The translations under genes were made by a program, and so were the position numbers. DNA of 38,103 nt, from assembly GCA_030625775.1 (NCBI GenBank), contig DAOUQC010000049.1, forward strand, positions 1 through 38,103, written 5' to 3'. Positions 1 through 7,698 of this stretch are shown here, one piece after another. The DNA comes from Verrucomicrobiota bacterium (GTDB taxonomy: Bacteria > Verrucomicrobiota > Verrucomicrobiia > Verrucomicrobiales > DEV007). The notes below the pieces were generated by a model, which was not told the DNA's origin, ran no database searches, and saw only the letters and a list, made by a program, of their open reading frames with translations. How positions within the stretch are numbered: position 1 is the first letter of the stretch; each line of letters starts with the position of its first letter.

Positions 1-669
1 TTTTCTGCGGCAGGGATGCCAGTTGATTTTCGCGGGGATGAAGAAAAGTTTAAGAAAGGTCTGGCAGCCTTACCTGAGCAGGCGGCTGTTTTACAGCGGG
101 CCGGAGTGACGCGGATTGGCACCTGGTTGAAACCGTTTCACGATGAATTGACTTACATGCAGAATTTTCGCCAGCATGGAGTGCGGTTACGTGAGGTTGG
201 AAAAATTCTGGCGGATCACGGATTGAGATTTGGATTGGAGTACGTCGGGCCGAAAACCTTATGGTCGAGCAAGCGTTATTCCTTTGTTCACTCGATGGCG
301 GAAACGAAAGATTTGCTGAGTGAAATCAATGTGCCGACTGTGGGCTTTGTTTTGGATAGCTGGCATTGGTACACCGCTCACGAAACGGGTGAGGACATTC
401 TTTCGCTGAGCAATGAGCAGATCGTCGCGGTGGATTTGAATGACGCACCGGGAGGGATTGAGATTGATGAACAAATTGATAACAAGCGCGAGTTGCCGAT
501 GGTGACAGGTGTGATTGATGTGGCGACTTTTTTGAAGGCACTGAATCAAATTGGCTATGACGGTCCGGTTCGCGCGGAGCCATTTAATGCAGCACTGAGG
601 AAATTGCCTGCGGAGGAAGCGGTGGCAAAGACTGCAGCGGCGATGAAGAAGGCCTTTGCGTTGATCTAG
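1..669 (+). CDS. Sugar phosphate isomerase/epimerase, TIM-barrel family (5' truncated)
   Basis: The frame is open from base 1 through the internal ATG at 16, so the gene enters from the left edge and its N-terminus is missing. The visible 220 or so residues match the xylose-isomerase-like / AP-endonuclease-2 TIM barrel. Likely metal ligands are Glu in LEYVGP, Asp/His in LDSWHW, Asp/His-type positions around VDLNDAP, and Glu in RAEPFN near the C-terminus. Family members are usually about 270-300 aa, so some 60-80 residues are probably missing. In PVC bacteria these proteins typically act in catabolism of sugars or inositol alongside Gfo/Idh/MocA dehydrogenases. The substrate cannot be read from the sequence. 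The ATG at 16 should not be taken as the true start. Confidence 0.85.
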   Translation, partial: FSAAGMPVDFRGDEEKFKKGLAALPEQAAVLQRAGVTRIGTWLKPFHDELTYMQNFRQHGVRLREVGKILADHGLRFGLEYVGPKTLWSSKRYSFVHSMAETKDLLSEINVPTVGFVLDSWHWYTAHETGEDILSLSNEQIVAVDLNDAPGGIEIDEQIDNKRELPMVTGVIDVATFLKALNQIGYDGPVRAEPFNAALRKLPAEEAVAKTAAAMKKAFALI

Positions 670-676
670 GAGGAGG

Positions 677-706
677 GATCTCGCAAGGCGCTAAGAGAGC
701 AAAGGG
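677..706. repeat. Dispersed CGCAAAG-type repeat, copy 1
   Basis: Directly after the isomerase stop lies a roughly 30-nt stretch beginning gatctcgcaagg and ending agcaaaggg. It aligns with 6680-6710, which begins gatctcgcaaagg and ends cgcaaaggg. Both copies sit just downstream of a stop codon on the same strand, before the next gene. The two copies have diverged but share the ends and the purine-rich rhythm. Function is unknown. Confidence 0.5.
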
Positions 707-773
707 TGGATGGGATTACCACAGATGAGAGCTTAGATATTATCAACTTTTTAAATCTGATGCGATATCGATT

Positions 774-992
774 ATGCCGTATGTAAACATTCAAATTACC
801 GAAGGTGCTACTCGGGAACAAAAAGCGCAGCTGGTGGAAGAGGTGACCGGGTCATTGGTTCGCGTGCTTGATAAAAAACCAGAGCACATCCATGTTGTCA
901 TTCAGGAGATCAAAGAAGAAAACTGGGGGTTTTCCGGCCGATTGACTGACGACTGGAAAAAAAATCATAATCAGTCGTCTGAAGAAAATTGA
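774..992 (+). CDS. 4-oxalocrotonate tautomerase family protein
   Basis: A 72-aa protein starting MPYVNIQITEG. After Met removal, Pro would be the N-terminal catalytic base that defines the 4-oxalocrotonate tautomerase family (enol-keto tautomerisation of small 2-oxo acids). The core KPEHIHVVIQEIKEENWGFSG is a good match to the family's second strand and loop. The last 15 residues (polar, KKNHNQSSEEN) form a short extension. Length is close to the usual 60-75 aa. The gene is alone on its strand and its stop is only 15 nt from the convergent M60 gene. The physiological substrate is unknown and no aromatic-degradation genes are nearby. Confidence 0.85.
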   Translation: MPYVNIQITEGATREQKAQLVEEVTGSLVRVLDKKPEHIHVVIQEIKEENWGFSGRLTDDWKKNHNQSSEEN

Positions 993-1007
993 TGGTTTGA
1001 ATTTTTT

Positions 1008-3272
1008 TTAAGGTTTTGCGTATTTCTCCACCGGGTGGTTTTCCCAATCAGGCAGGCTGGCGGCTTGTTCGATGGTACTGTCGCTCAAGGGGAGGTTCCA
1101 GGTTTGCCAGAAGGGAGCCAGGTTTTTGCCGCAGGCTTTGGATAGGCGGATGACAAACTGGTCGTTTTTTTCCTGCTGGGTTTTTGGCCAGTCTTGTTTG
1201 GGGAGATTATTGTATTCATCGAAGAGTTTTTTGAAGGGCTCCCAACCGAACTCTTCCTGGATCATCAGATAGCTGTCGAGGGCGGTCCACATGCTCCAGT
1301 CGGGATCAAATTTCCGACCTCCTTTAAAATAGGCCTCGCGTCGTTCTTTGCGTTTGTCGGCTTTGACTGCGCCATGGGTATTGGTGCTCTTTTTGCCGAT
1401 TAGCTTTTCGTAGATGTAAACCGACCAGAGATTGCAGGTGGTTTCGCCGGTGCCCGGCAGAGCCCAGAGGTCGTGTTGGTGGTTGTGGCCGTATTCATGG
1501 AAGAATCCCCAGTTGCCGTTTTGCCTGAGGTCTCGGGCATTGACGGCTTGCAGCGCATTTTTGTCCAGGTGAGCAGCGACCGGATAACTTGAATGCATGT
1601 AACCGGCGGACAGTTGTCGTTCGAAAACGAGACGCTCGGCGCGGTAGTCACTGCGATCTACTACCACCAGTTCCGCTGCGGTGTCGATGATTTCATTCCA
1701 GATGTCCATCACCTTGTCGGGATCGTTCAGTCGGCGAATGTAGTCCGAGGGCAGGGCGATGATCATGCGTTCGGAAACAAGCTCTGTCCAAGGCGCGGGG
1801 TATTTGCGGATCGTTTGTTTCCAATCGCTGAGGCTGGTTTTGCCGTGCACATACATCGGAGCGCGCACTCCGCCTTCGATGGTGATTTTGAAGGGCGCGT
1901 AATCCGCGTCACGAGGGACACGAATGGTGACCAGTCCGCCGAGTCCGTTGGCGGCTTCGGTGATGTTTTTGTCGATGTCGAAATCGTTGCGCAGGCGTGG
2001 GTAGCGGGTCCATTTGTCTTTGTCGAGCAGGCTGCCGCCGTAGGCACCGATGACGACTTCGAATCCTTTGCTGACGAGTTGCTTGGGAAAAGTGACTTTG
2101 ATGAGTTCACCGGGAGGTGCGTAGATGCCGGTCGGGCGCATTTCCTTGGCGGCCCAGGCGCCGGCTCCACGTCCGGACAACCAGCCACGGTATTTGCCGT
2201 CAATGGTCAGGGTCTGGCTAATACGTTTAGCACTTTTAGGGACAGTGCCCGGATAATCATCGGCAGCCGGGATCCGGGTGATGAATCTGGCCGGGGCGTT
2301 TTGATTGATGTAGTCACGTAAACGAATGACGGTTTCGGGCAGCTCACGGGATCCGCTGTTACTCGCGGGTTTGATCGGGTCTTTTTTTGTCGGAATGACC
2401 AGACCTGTCGCCACTTCAAGTTGATCGAGGGCTTGTAGGAATTCGGTCAGGCTGGAACCAGTGAGGTGTTTGCCTTCGTCGAGATCAGAGATCAATTTCG
2501 AGAGCTCGGCGGGCTTGAGTTTTTTGTGGTTTTTGGTGAGTTGTTGGGCGGCGGCGATGGCATTTGAACCTGGTGTTTTTGGGCTGATAACAATGGGAGC
2601 TTTGTTAGCGGTGCCGTTTGGCAGGTATATCAGGCCAGCCGCTTTGGTGAGTTGGTTTCCAGGGAAGTTGGAGTAGTCCGGGTATTTTTTAGTGAAAGCC
2701 CAGGGCGTGGTGGCGGTGAGCAGTCCGCCTCCGTTGGCGACAAATTGGTTGATGGTTTGAATTTCTTTTTCATCACTGATGTTGTGACTGATGGCCGCAT
2801 AAACATCAACTTTCTTCAAATTCCGGCTTAGCTGGTCCGCAGGAATGAGCGTGACTTTAAATCCTTTTTTTTCCAGATAGGTGGCTAGTTTCTTGAGCGA
2901 AGAGGCAAGACCTACTTTTGGTTTTTGGGATTGGCCCGACCAGCGGAAAGAGTTCAGGATGAAATCAGACCCTGGTTTTTGATCGAGGAATCCACCGGTC
3001 AAAAAACTACCGTGACTGAAAGCGATCACGCGCCCCTTTCCCGCAAAACCGGCAGCTGCGATGCTGCTGGCATTGGCATCCGAAAGCAGGGCAAAACCTT
3101 GGTTGCCGGTGATCTTGATCTTTCCGGGAACCGACTTGCCGAGAGTGATTTCACCTCCGCCCGAGTTGATCAGTTCACGATGTTTGGCAGAAGGTGTTGT
3201 ATTTTCCTGCGCGGACAGAGGGAGGACTGTCAGAGTGATGACAAGCAGGAAGGCGTGTGAAATATTTTTCAT
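1008..3272 (-). CDS. Secreted M60-family (enhancin-like) zinc metallopeptidase with TCAF-like layout
   Basis: A 754-aa protein with an N-terminal signal peptide (cleavage near AQE, residue 21). Residues about 30-230 look like a GATase/ThuA-like alpha-beta domain, with RVIAFSHGSF, a GLASSLKKLATYLEKKGF segment and a GGGLLTATTPWAF loop. Residues about 330-750 are the M60 domain. The zinc site is H592-E593-Y-G-H596, with a third ligand at E610 (GETTCNLWS), 14 residues later as the family requires. M60 peptidases commonly cleave glycoproteins such as mucins, so this is probably an exported glycoprotein-directed protease. The start ATG overlaps the upstream esterase stop by 4 nt (ATGA), implying translational coupling. 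The layout (alpha-beta domain then M60) resembles vertebrate TCAF/FAM115 proteins. Confidence 0.88.
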   Translation of the reverse strand: MKNISHAFLLVITLTVLPLSAQENTTPSAKHRELINSGGGEITLGKSVPGKIKITGNQGFALLSDANASSIAAAGFAGKGRVIAFSHGSFLTGGFLDQKPGSDFILNSFRWSGQSQKPKVGLASSLKKLATYLEKKGFKVTLIPADQLSRNLKKVDVYAAISHNISDEKEIQTINQFVANGGGLLTATTPWAFTKKYPDYSNFPGNQLTKAAGLIYLPNGTANKAPIVISPKTPGSNAIAAAQQLTKNHKKLKPAELSKLISDLDEGKHLTGSSLTEFLQALDQLEVATGLVIPTKKDPIKPASNSGSRELPETVIRLRDYINQNAPARFITRIPAADDYPGTVPKSAKRISQTLTIDGKYRGWLSGRGAGAWAAKEMRPTGIYAPPGELIKVTFPKQLVSKGFEVVIGAYGGSLLDKDKWTRYPRLRNDFDIDKNITEAANGLGGLVTIRVPRDADYAPFKITIEGGVRAPMYVHGKTSLSDWKQTIRKYPAPWTELVSERMIIALPSDYIRRLNDPDKVMDIWNEIIDTAAELVVVDRSDYRAERLVFERQLSAGYMHSSYPVAAHLDKNALQAVNARDLRQNGNWGFFHEYGHNHQHDLWALPGTGETTCNLWSVYIYEKLIGKKSTNTHGAVKADKRKERREAYFKGGRKFDPDWSMWTALDSYLMIQEEFGWEPFKKLFDEYNNLPKQDWPKTQQEKNDQFVIRLSKACGKNLAPFWQTWNLPLSDSTIEQAASLPDWENHPVEKYAKP

Positions 3273-4507
3273 TGTGGTTTTGCTATCAGGTCGAATTGCA
3301 GTGGCTGCATATCGGCTGCGATATGAATAGATAACGGTTGGGCATCATTTTGTGACAAACGGTCCGTGTGTATGACACGGTCTTCCGGGTTTCGGGTGGT
3401 ATCCCAAATCGAAGCTTCGAAGGAAACCCGGGACGGGGCGGCAGTGGGGCCATTTGCCGGGGTGGCCTGGAACTTTCCACCACGCACCACAGTAGAAGTG
3501 AAGGGCAAGTTGGGATCATCGGGGGTGAATGTGATTGAACCCCAGTTGACGGGTGTGCCGTTGAGCGAAACTTTTCCTGACGCCGCAACGCGTTTTGGAC
3601 TTCCGGCGGGAGCGAGGAAGCCGTTGGTGCGAAGCCAATCCTTGAGGTGCCCACCCCAGGTGCCGAGAATGGGGTCGCCGGTCTGAAGGCCAACGCCGTG
3701 TGGTCCTTTCTGGTAAAGATGCAACTCGGCGGGAACCTTATGTTGGCGAAGGCCGAGGTAGAAGCGGATCGAATTTTCTGGAGGCACGGCGGTGTCTTCA
3801 TTGGTGTGGAAGAGAAAAGTTGGTGGTGTCTGGGCGGTGACATTGAGATCGGAAGAGACGTGGTCTGCCGCTTTTGCATCATTTGCTTTATCCTCACCGA
3901 GAAGATTTTTTCGAGATCCTTTGTGAGTGAATTCCGAATTCATCGAAATGACCGGATAACACAGCACGGCGAAGTCAGGTCGTGCGGAAACTTGATCAAT
4001 CGGATCACTGGCATCGTATGTTTTTTCGTCGAATTTGGTGGCAGCCATTGAGCTCAGGTGGCCGCCAGCGGAGAAGCCCATCACGCCAATGCGTTTTGGG
4101 TCGATGTGATATTGGGTCGACTGACTGCGTGCGAACCGTATGGCCCGCTGCACGTCGGCGAGTTGAGTGGGGAAGTGGTAACCGTGTGTACCAAGTCGGT
4201 AGTGCAGGACGAATGCTGTAACTCCGAAACTATTGTAAAACTGGGCGATCTGGTTGCCCTCATGATCAAGGGCGAGTCCTCCGTATCCGCCGCCGGGACA
4301 GACGACGACTGCAGCCCCGTTGCGCATTTTTTCATTGGGAAGATAAACGTCAACAAAAGGTTGGTCGGTTTTGCTGTCGCCTTTGGCATAAGGAGCGCCT
4401 TTGGGCCAGAGGGGGATTTGGGAGGGTTCTTCGGCGGAAATCGCAGTAAAAGGGTGATTCATGAATAGTGCTGTAAGAAGGGCGAGTGATGTGGTTGCTT
4501 TTTTCAT
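3269..4507 (-). CDS. Secreted BD-FAE-type alpha/beta hydrolase with C-terminal beta domain
   Basis: A 412-aa protein from the ATG at 4507, which begins a signal peptide MKKATTSLALLTALF and ends near ISA. A TTG five codons upstream (4522) is less likely. The hydrolase part (residues about 25-300) has the oxyanion motif CPGGGYGG, the nucleophile elbow GFSAGGH (Ser near 146), an acid in HTNEDTAVP (Asp near 238) and His in KGPHGVG (near 270). This pattern is typical of acetyl-esterase/BD-FAE carbohydrate deacetylases. Residues about 310-412 add an approximately 100-aa beta-rich tail starting SGKVSLNGTPVNWGSITFTP. Similar tails occur as separate domains in PVC extracytoplasmic proteins. It is coupled to the M60 gene by a 4-nt overlap, suggesting joint action on glycosylated substrates. 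Confidence 0.87.
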   Translation of the reverse strand: MKKATTSLALLTALFMNHPFTAISAEEPSQIPLWPKGAPYAKGDSKTDQPFVDVYLPNEKMRNGAAVVVCPGGGYGGLALDHEGNQIAQFYNSFGVTAFVLHYRLGTHGYHFPTQLADVQRAIRFARSQSTQYHIDPKRIGVMGFSAGGHLSSMAATKFDEKTYDASDPIDQVSARPDFAVLCYPVISMNSEFTHKGSRKNLLGEDKANDAKAADHVSSDLNVTAQTPPTFLFHTNEDTAVPPENSIRFYLGLRQHKVPAELHLYQKGPHGVGLQTGDPILGTWGGHLKDWLRTNGFLAPAGSPKRVAASGKVSLNGTPVNWGSITFTPDDPNLPFTSTVVRGGKFQATPANGPTAAPSRVSFEASIWDTTRNPEDRVIHTDRLSQNDAQPLSIHIAADMQPLQFDLIAKPQ

Positions 4508-4613
4508 AGATATTCGGGTCAATCGGAGGTGAAACTACAGGACGATAGGGGGAATTGCGAGAGAGAGTCAGCGATTGATTTGCAGCGGTGTGGAAAATAG
4601 GTTAAGTAGAGGG

Positions 4614-5030
4614 ATGCAAACGCTGACTGCTGAAACAACTATTGACGAGAAAATCCAGGAATTGTGCGAAACCATTCTTGCGGATGAAGAATACCGCGAA
4701 CGGGTTGCGTGTATCGAATCTCTTCTGGATGACCCTGCCTCCAAGGAGGTTTATGTGAAATTTGCCCAAAAGGGGGAAGAAATGCACCAGAAACAACATT
4801 CCGGAGCAGAAGTGACGGATGGTGATCTGGATGAATACGAAACTTTGCGCCAAGCTGCGGATGAAAATCCGAAGGTGAAAAATTTCATGAGCGCACAGAA
4901 TGAACTGAATGCCTTGCACCAGAAGGTGTCAAAGTACGTTTCCAAAACAATTGAAAACGGTAAGGTTCCAACAAGCGAAGAAATGGAAAGCAAAGACGGT
5001 TGCTGTGGAGGGGGCTGTGGTTGTGACTGA
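4614..5030 (+). CDS. YlbF/YmcA-family protein with Cys-rich C-terminal tail
   Basis: A 138-aa soluble protein, mostly helical, of the YlbF/YmcA type (Com_YlbF), with a segment like DEYETLRQAADENPKVKNFM typical of that fold. I place the start at ATG 4614 because a purine-rich stretch (agtagaggg) immediately precedes it and the alternative TTG at 4575 adds non-family residues. The C-terminus ends in CCGGGCGCD, four cysteines in nine residues, which looks metal- or Fe-S-binding. In Bacillus, YlbF, YmcA and YaaT form a complex reported to carry Fe-S clusters and to influence RNA maturation. Whether that applies here is inference. A strong terminator follows, so this gene is probably monocistronic. 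Confidence 0.75.
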   Translation: MQTLTAETTIDEKIQELCETILADEEYRERVACIESLLDDPASKEVYVKFAQKGEEMHQKQHSGAEVTDGDLDEYETLRQAADENPKVKNFMSAQNELNALHQKVSKYVSKTIENGKVPTSEEMESKDGCCGGGCGCD

Positions 5031-5381
5031 GTTCAAGGCCATGAATGAGTATTTAATAAGAAAGCGGGCGTTTAGCCCGCTTTTTTTTGGTTCTTTATTC
5101 TTGGTTCTTTGTGCTTTATTTTTGAAGTCGGAGAGTGGGGTGGCTTTGGCGGCTGAAAAGAAATCAAAACCTTGGCAAGCAAAGCCAGGGAAAACTTCGG
5201 GTTGGTTAAAAGCCTTTGCAAGAGGTAATGAAATAGAAGCGAGGTTAATGATTCCTGTTTGTTTTTTGAACTTGTGTCGTAGCCTAAGTATTCATGGAAT
5301 GGTTTTGCGAAAAAGAAGGGCTGCTGACTTGGTGCGGAAGCTGGATGCGGGTGAACCAGCTTGAACTGGAGGTAGCGTGAA
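5031..5381 (+). other. 351-nt gap with terminator and one doubtful ORF
   Basis: Between the YlbF-like and DUF2752 genes the only clear element is the terminator at 5061-5088. An open frame from ATG 5041 to 5364 would encode 107 aa. It begins with basic residues, then a hydrophobic stretch, then AAEKKSKPWQ, superficially like a signal peptide. It is doubtful because its first codons are the terminator hairpin and T-run, there is no convincing ribosome binding site, and I recognise no family. The hydrophobic part comes from a T-rich stretch with the octamer ggttcttt repeated (5089 and 5104). I do not call it a gene. Confidence 0.4.
5061..5088 (+). terminator. Rho-independent terminator after the YlbF-like gene
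   Basis: GCGGGC (5064-5069), loop GTTTA, GCCCGC (5075-5080), then eight T residues. The A-run before the stem pairs with the T-run, so it could also work in the reverse direction. It lies about 30 nt after the stop of the YlbF-like gene. Confidence 0.9.
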
Positions 5382-5795
5382 ATGCGACGTGATCGTCTGG
5401 TGGCTCCGGGGGTGAGTTTGCTCGCGGTATTGGCTTTACTGCTGGTAGCGAGAACTTATGAGGCTTTGCCAGTGAAACCTCCCCCCTGTTCCCTGCGTAA
5501 TCTGACGGGCATACCCTGTGTGGGCTGTGGAGGCACCCGTTCGATGAAGGCACTGGCGAGAGGAGAAGTTGTCGAAGCTGCGGCTTTTAATCCTTTGGCT
5601 GTGTTGGGGGTGTTTGCGGTGGTGCTTTGGTTTGTCTGGACGGTGACGACGATGAAGATGGAGCGTTATCAAGGTGGCGCGGTGGCCGAAACGGCAAGTG
5701 CTGCGCTTGGGAAATCCGGCAGGCGGTGGGGCTTGGTGATCACTGTGTTGGTGGTGCTCAACTGGATATATCTGATTTGTTATTTGCCGTCATGA
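5382..5795 (+). CDS. DUF2752 membrane protein
   Basis: A 137-aa integral membrane protein with about three hydrophobic segments (residues roughly 9-26, 70-90 and 116-134). The signature is CSLRNLTGIPCVGCGGTRS, with C36, C46 and C49, followed by MKALARGEVVEAA and FNPL. This is the conserved DUF2752 pattern found in many Bacteroidota, Verrucomicrobiota and Actinobacteria. Start ATG 5382 is supported by GGAGGT about 8 nt upstream. The function of the family is not established. The three invariant cysteines suggest a redox or metal site at the membrane surface. It is followed after 46 nt by the ThuA gene on the same strand. Confidence 0.85.
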   Translation: MRRDRLVAPGVSLLAVLALLLVARTYEALPVKPPPCSLRNLTGIPCVGCGGTRSMKALARGEVVEAAAFNPLAVLGVFAVVLWFVWTVTTMKMERYQGGAVAETASAALGKSGRRWGLVITVLVVLNWIYLICYLPS

Positions 5796-5841
5796 ATGGC
5801 TGTTTCTTGCAAAACAGCGTGTCTTGTGGCAGGAAAAGGTC

Positions 5842-6672
5842 ATGAAAAAACTCCTTTTATTTTCTTTGACCGTTCTTTCCCTGGGTATTTTGAGCAGCAC
5901 TGCTTTGCAGGCTCAGAAAAAAAAGAAAGCTGACGGCCCTGCACCGATTCGAGCTTTGCTGATCACAGGAGGGTGCTGTCACGACTATGATATGCAGAAG
6001 CGCATCATCATGGATGGAGTCAGTAAACGAGCTAATGTGGTGTGGGATCTGGTTTACGAGCAGTTTGAAGGCAGGGAACATCAGATCGGAATCTATAAGA
6101 GGGAAGATTGGGCGAAGGGCTACGATGTGATTGTCCATAATGAATGTTATGGCGGGGTGAAGGATGATGAATTTGTCAACGCCATGGTCAAGGCGCATAC
6201 CGATCACGGCGTTGGAGTCGTTGTGTTGCATTGCTCGATGCACTCTTACCGTGCGGCGAAGACTGATGAATACCGCAAGTTGATTGGGATCAGCTCTTTT
6301 AATCACGGCAAAAAAAGTCCGATCAAAGTGACAAAACTGAACAAGGTGCATCCGGTGATCAAGTCATTGCCTGATGACTGGGTGACTCCGGAAGGGGAGC
6401 TTTATAATACGAATTCGAAAGCCCACCCCGATGCGAAGATGTGGGGTTCGGCAACAGCCTTGGCTGAGGGCAAAATTCCATCGACGGAAGCGGCCCAGAC
6501 TTGCATCTGGGTGAACGAATACAAAGGTTGTAAAACGTTTGGAACGACGATCGGTCATCACAACGAGACGATGATGGATCCGGTTTATCTGGATCTTTTG
6601 ACACGCGGGCTGCTGTGGACTTGTGGCAAGCTGCAGGAGGATGGTACGCCGGCGAATGGGTATGAGAAGTAG
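5842..6672 (+). CDS. Secreted ThuA-domain protein (trehalose-utilisation-like fold)
   Basis: A 276-aa protein from ATG 5842, preceded by AGGAAAAGG; the upstream TTG at 5824 is unlikely. A signal peptide (MKKLLLFSLTVLSLG, ending near LQAQ) is followed by a basic KKKKADG linker. The rest is a class-I-glutamine-amidotransferase-like ThuA domain: RALLITGGCCHDY near the N-terminus, DVIVHNECYGG, then GVGVVVLHCSMHSY, and a late GTTIGHHNETM. ThuA-fold proteins are abundant in PVC genomes and are usually linked to periplasmic sugar or glycoside metabolism. Their enzymatic activity is mostly undefined. It is 63 nt upstream of a secreted esterase on the same strand, so the pair may be co-transcribed. 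A second, distant ThuA protein lies at 14453-15451. Confidence 0.87.
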   Translation: MKKLLLFSLTVLSLGILSSTALQAQKKKKADGPAPIRALLITGGCCHDYDMQKRIIMDGVSKRANVVWDLVYEQFEGREHQIGIYKREDWAKGYDVIVHNECYGGVKDDEFVNAMVKAHTDHGVGVVVLHCSMHSYRAAKTDEYRKLIGISSFNHGKKSPIKVTKLNKVHPVIKSLPDDWVTPEGELYNTNSKAHPDAKMWGSATALAEGKIPSTEAAQTCIWVNEYKGCKTFGTTIGHHNETMMDPVYLDLLTRGLLWTCGKLQEDGTPANGYEK

Positions 6673-6679
6673 GGGAAGT

Positions 6680-6710
6680 GATCTCGCAAAGGAGTCAAGC
6701 ACGCAAAGGG
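6680..6710. repeat. Dispersed CGCAAAG-type repeat, copy 2
   Basis: Second copy of the motif at 677-706, again a few bases after a stop codon (ThuA). It reads gatctcgcaaagga, then gtcaagcacgcaaaggg. The internal CGCAAAG unit occurs twice. Confidence 0.5.
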
Positions 6711-6735
6711 GGAAAGAGTTTTATTACTGAGCAGG

Positions 6736-7683
6736 ATGAGAGAGAAAGCGGGGGCGAATATTTGGTGGGTGCTTGCAGTTCTGTTTGTTACCAATAGCAC
6801 TGCCGGTGCGCAGGATTTCAGGCTGAAAAAAGTCAGGGTTCACCCTGATATGAATGAAGGGCTCCATGTGGAAGGCCCGGTAATATTCACTTACGTGGAT
6901 GAAAAGCGCCGTCGTCGTTTGTCACTGGATTTATACAAACCGGCTAAACATGAGGGGAACTTACCTGCGATTGTAATGTATTTTGGTGGGGGGTGGCAGA
7001 ACGGGCGCCCTGGATTGTTTGCTGCATTGGCACAAGGCCTGGCGCAGAAAGGTTATGTGACGATTGTGCCCAACTATCGTCTGTCGGGGGAGGCGCCCTT
7101 TCCTGCCCCGGTGCATGATTGCAAAGCGGCCGTGCGCTGGGTGCGTGCGAATGCCAAACGTTTTAAAATCGACCCGGATCATATTGCGGTGATGGGTGGA
7201 TCAGCAGGCGGACATCTGGCAGGTTTTGTCGCAGCGACCAATGGCATGGAAGAGTTTGAAGGTAATGGGGATCATCGGGAGCAGTCCTCGGTAGTGCAAG
7301 CGGCGATTGTGATGGCAGGGCCAATGGATTTGAGTGATTCGGTGGTGGCAGAGAGAGTGGCTAGCTCTGTAGCTGCGGGCAAAGGTAGTCCCTATGTCGT
7401 TTTTCTCGGAGGGGCGATGCCTGATAAAGACCCTGAAGTGTACCGCAAGGCTTCCCCCTTGACTCATCTGGGCAAGTCCATGCCGCCAGCATTATTTATT
7501 GATGGAGAAATGGATCGACCAAAACTGCGCTACCCTGAATTCTGGAAAAAAATGGATCAATTGGGGATTAATTACGAATTTGTTCTGATGCCCAAAGGGC
7601 CGCATCCTTTCTGGGTGTATGAAACCTGGTTCACGCCAACAGTGAATGCGACGGATGTATTTTTGAGAAAAGTCTGGAAGTGA
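6736..7683 (+). CDS. Secreted alpha/beta hydrolase (BD-FAE-like esterase)
   Basis: A 315-aa protein with a signal peptide (hydrophobic stretch residues about 9-22, cleavage near AGAQ). The mature part is an alpha/beta hydrolase: oxyanion region YFGGGWQNGRPG (about 82-93), nucleophile elbow GGSAGGH (Ser156), a probable acid in DGEMD (about 256-260), and His290 in KGPHPF. This is the esterase/acetyl-xylan-esterase-like group, probably removing acyl groups from carbohydrate or aryl esters outside the cytoplasm. It follows the ThuA gene with only the CGCAAAG repeat between them and converges on the DUF1501 gene with a 15-nt gap. It shares the fold, but only short motifs, with the esterase at 3269-4507. 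Confidence 0.88.
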   Translation: MREKAGANIWWVLAVLFVTNSTAGAQDFRLKKVRVHPDMNEGLHVEGPVIFTYVDEKRRRRLSLDLYKPAKHEGNLPAIVMYFGGGWQNGRPGLFAALAQGLAQKGYVTIVPNYRLSGEAPFPAPVHDCKAAVRWVRANAKRFKIDPDHIAVMGGSAGGHLAGFVAATNGMEEFEGNGDHREQSSVVQAAIVMAGPMDLSDSVVAERVASSVAAGKGSPYVVFLGGAMPDKDPEVYRKASPLTHLGKSMPPALFIDGEMDRPKLRYPEFWKKMDQLGINYEFVLMPKGPHPFWVYETWFTPTVNATDVFLRKVWK

Positions 7684-7698
7684 AATTGAAGCTTCGGG

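Noticed and set aside
1593-2321. 242-codon plus-strand open frame
   Set aside because: It overlaps the M60 gene entirely, has no recognisable family, and the opposite strand has an intact zinc site and signal peptide.
5041-5364. 107-codon ORF with signal-peptide-like start
   Set aside because: Its first codons are the terminator hairpin and T-run, it lacks a ribosome binding site, and no family is evident.
5799-5818. GCTGTTT / AAACAGC hairpin before the ThuA gene
   Set aside because: No T-run follows and the stem is short; not convincing as terminator or attenuator.
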